Assembly (NCBI RefSeq): GCF_002887735.1
Contig: NZ_PKQP01000004.1
Coordinates: 248,001-312,000, forward strand
DNA length: 64,000 nt
Direction of reading: 5' to 3'
Origin: Stenotrophomonas bentonitica
GTDB lineage: Bacteria; Pseudomonadota; Gammaproteobacteria; Xanthomonadales; Xanthomonadaceae
Shown here: in pieces, positions 63,872-64,000 of the stretch
Layout: each line of letters opens with the position of its first letter
Position numbering within the stretch: the stretch's first letter is position 1
Program-made: the position numbers and the translations under genes
Notes under the pieces: generated by a model
Seen by the model: only the letters and a program-made list of their open reading frames with translations
Database searches by the model: none
Told to the model about the DNA's origin: nothing

Positions 63872-64000
63872 GTGACACGATTCTGGGCCAACGTGATCGG
63901 CAACCAGCTGGTGTGGCTGTGCGCCGTGATCGGTGCCGGCCACGGGCTGCGCTGGCCGGCGCTGGTGGCGGCTGCTGCCTACGTGGGCAGCCAGCTGGCG
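63872..64000 (+). CDS. DUF2878 membrane protein (3' end cut by window)
   Basis: GTG start 1 bp after the methyltransferase stop; 43 residues are visible, beginning VTRFWANVIGNQLVWLC, with a hydrophobic stretch from residue 15. This is the start of a DUF2878 protein, a small multi-helix membrane family usually found in the same lipid-modification operon. Function unknown. Confidence 0.65.
   Translation, partial: MTRFWANVIGNQLVWLCAVIGAGHGLRWPALVAAAAYVGSQLA

Overview
The window is about 64 kb of high-GC chromosomal DNA from a gamma-proteobacterium of the Xanthomonadaceae, most likely Stenotrophomonas. Pointers are an oleABCD cluster, a cytochrome c5 gene and a leucine-catabolism operon of xanthomonad type. 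In addition, many small intergenic palindromes carry a GTAG head, which is how the SMAG/REP family of S. maltophilia looks. I saw no rRNA, tRNA, CRISPR array, phage or complete insertion sequence.

Layout. 1-5.3 kb: long-chain olefin synthesis (oleA cut by the window edge, oleB, oleC, oleD), with an opposite-strand Cys-cluster gene lying between oleB and oleC. 5.3-17.2 kb: housekeeping genes: a DUF1328 membrane peptide, ddl, ubiJ-ubiB-truC, a DUF2059 protein, arfB, an acyltransferase, an M3 lipoprotein peptidase, two tandem dehydroquinase-like proteins without a full active site, an accessory signal peptidase I and an MFS exporter. 17.2-21 kb: two LysR genes flanking a lower-GC island with small membrane-protein genes. 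21-24 kb: the glyoxylate shunt (aceB, aceA).

24.2-29.5 kb is the most interesting stretch. A cNMP-binding/GGDEF protein and a membrane adenylate-cyclase-like/TPR protein run together into a convergent 102-residue leader-type peptide gene, which is divergent from a SagB-like dehydrogenase. This looks like a little-studied xanthomonad RiPP (modified peptide) system. 29.5-35.1 kb: leucine/isovalerate catabolism (methylcrotonyl-CoA carboxylase subunits, isovaleryl-CoA dehydrogenase) with a divergent TetR regulator.

35.2-41.4 kb: cytochrome c5, a secreted nuclease-type phosphoesterase, a DUF3011 lipoprotein, an EamA transporter, an alpha/beta hydrolase, zapE and a DUF2884 protein. 41.6-45.6 kb: class Ia ribonucleotide reductase nrdA-nrdB, preceded by tandem NrdR boxes, a good promoter and a roughly 280-nt structured leader. 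45.6-56.8 kb: thioesterase, sirtuin, old-yellow-enzyme oxidoreductase, LysR, a stand-alone aceE, purU, pncA, queH and metE. A cobalamin riboswitch lies upstream of metE.

57.3-64 kb: an ECF sigma factor with its RskA-type anti-sigma factor and a secreted protein, followed by a membrane-lipid-modifying operon (desaturase, FAD oxidoreductase, DUF1365, cyclopropane synthase-like methyltransferase, DUF2878 cut by the edge). Both units begin with the same 9+12+9 promoter, so this looks like a self-contained stress regulon that remodels unsaturated fatty acids.
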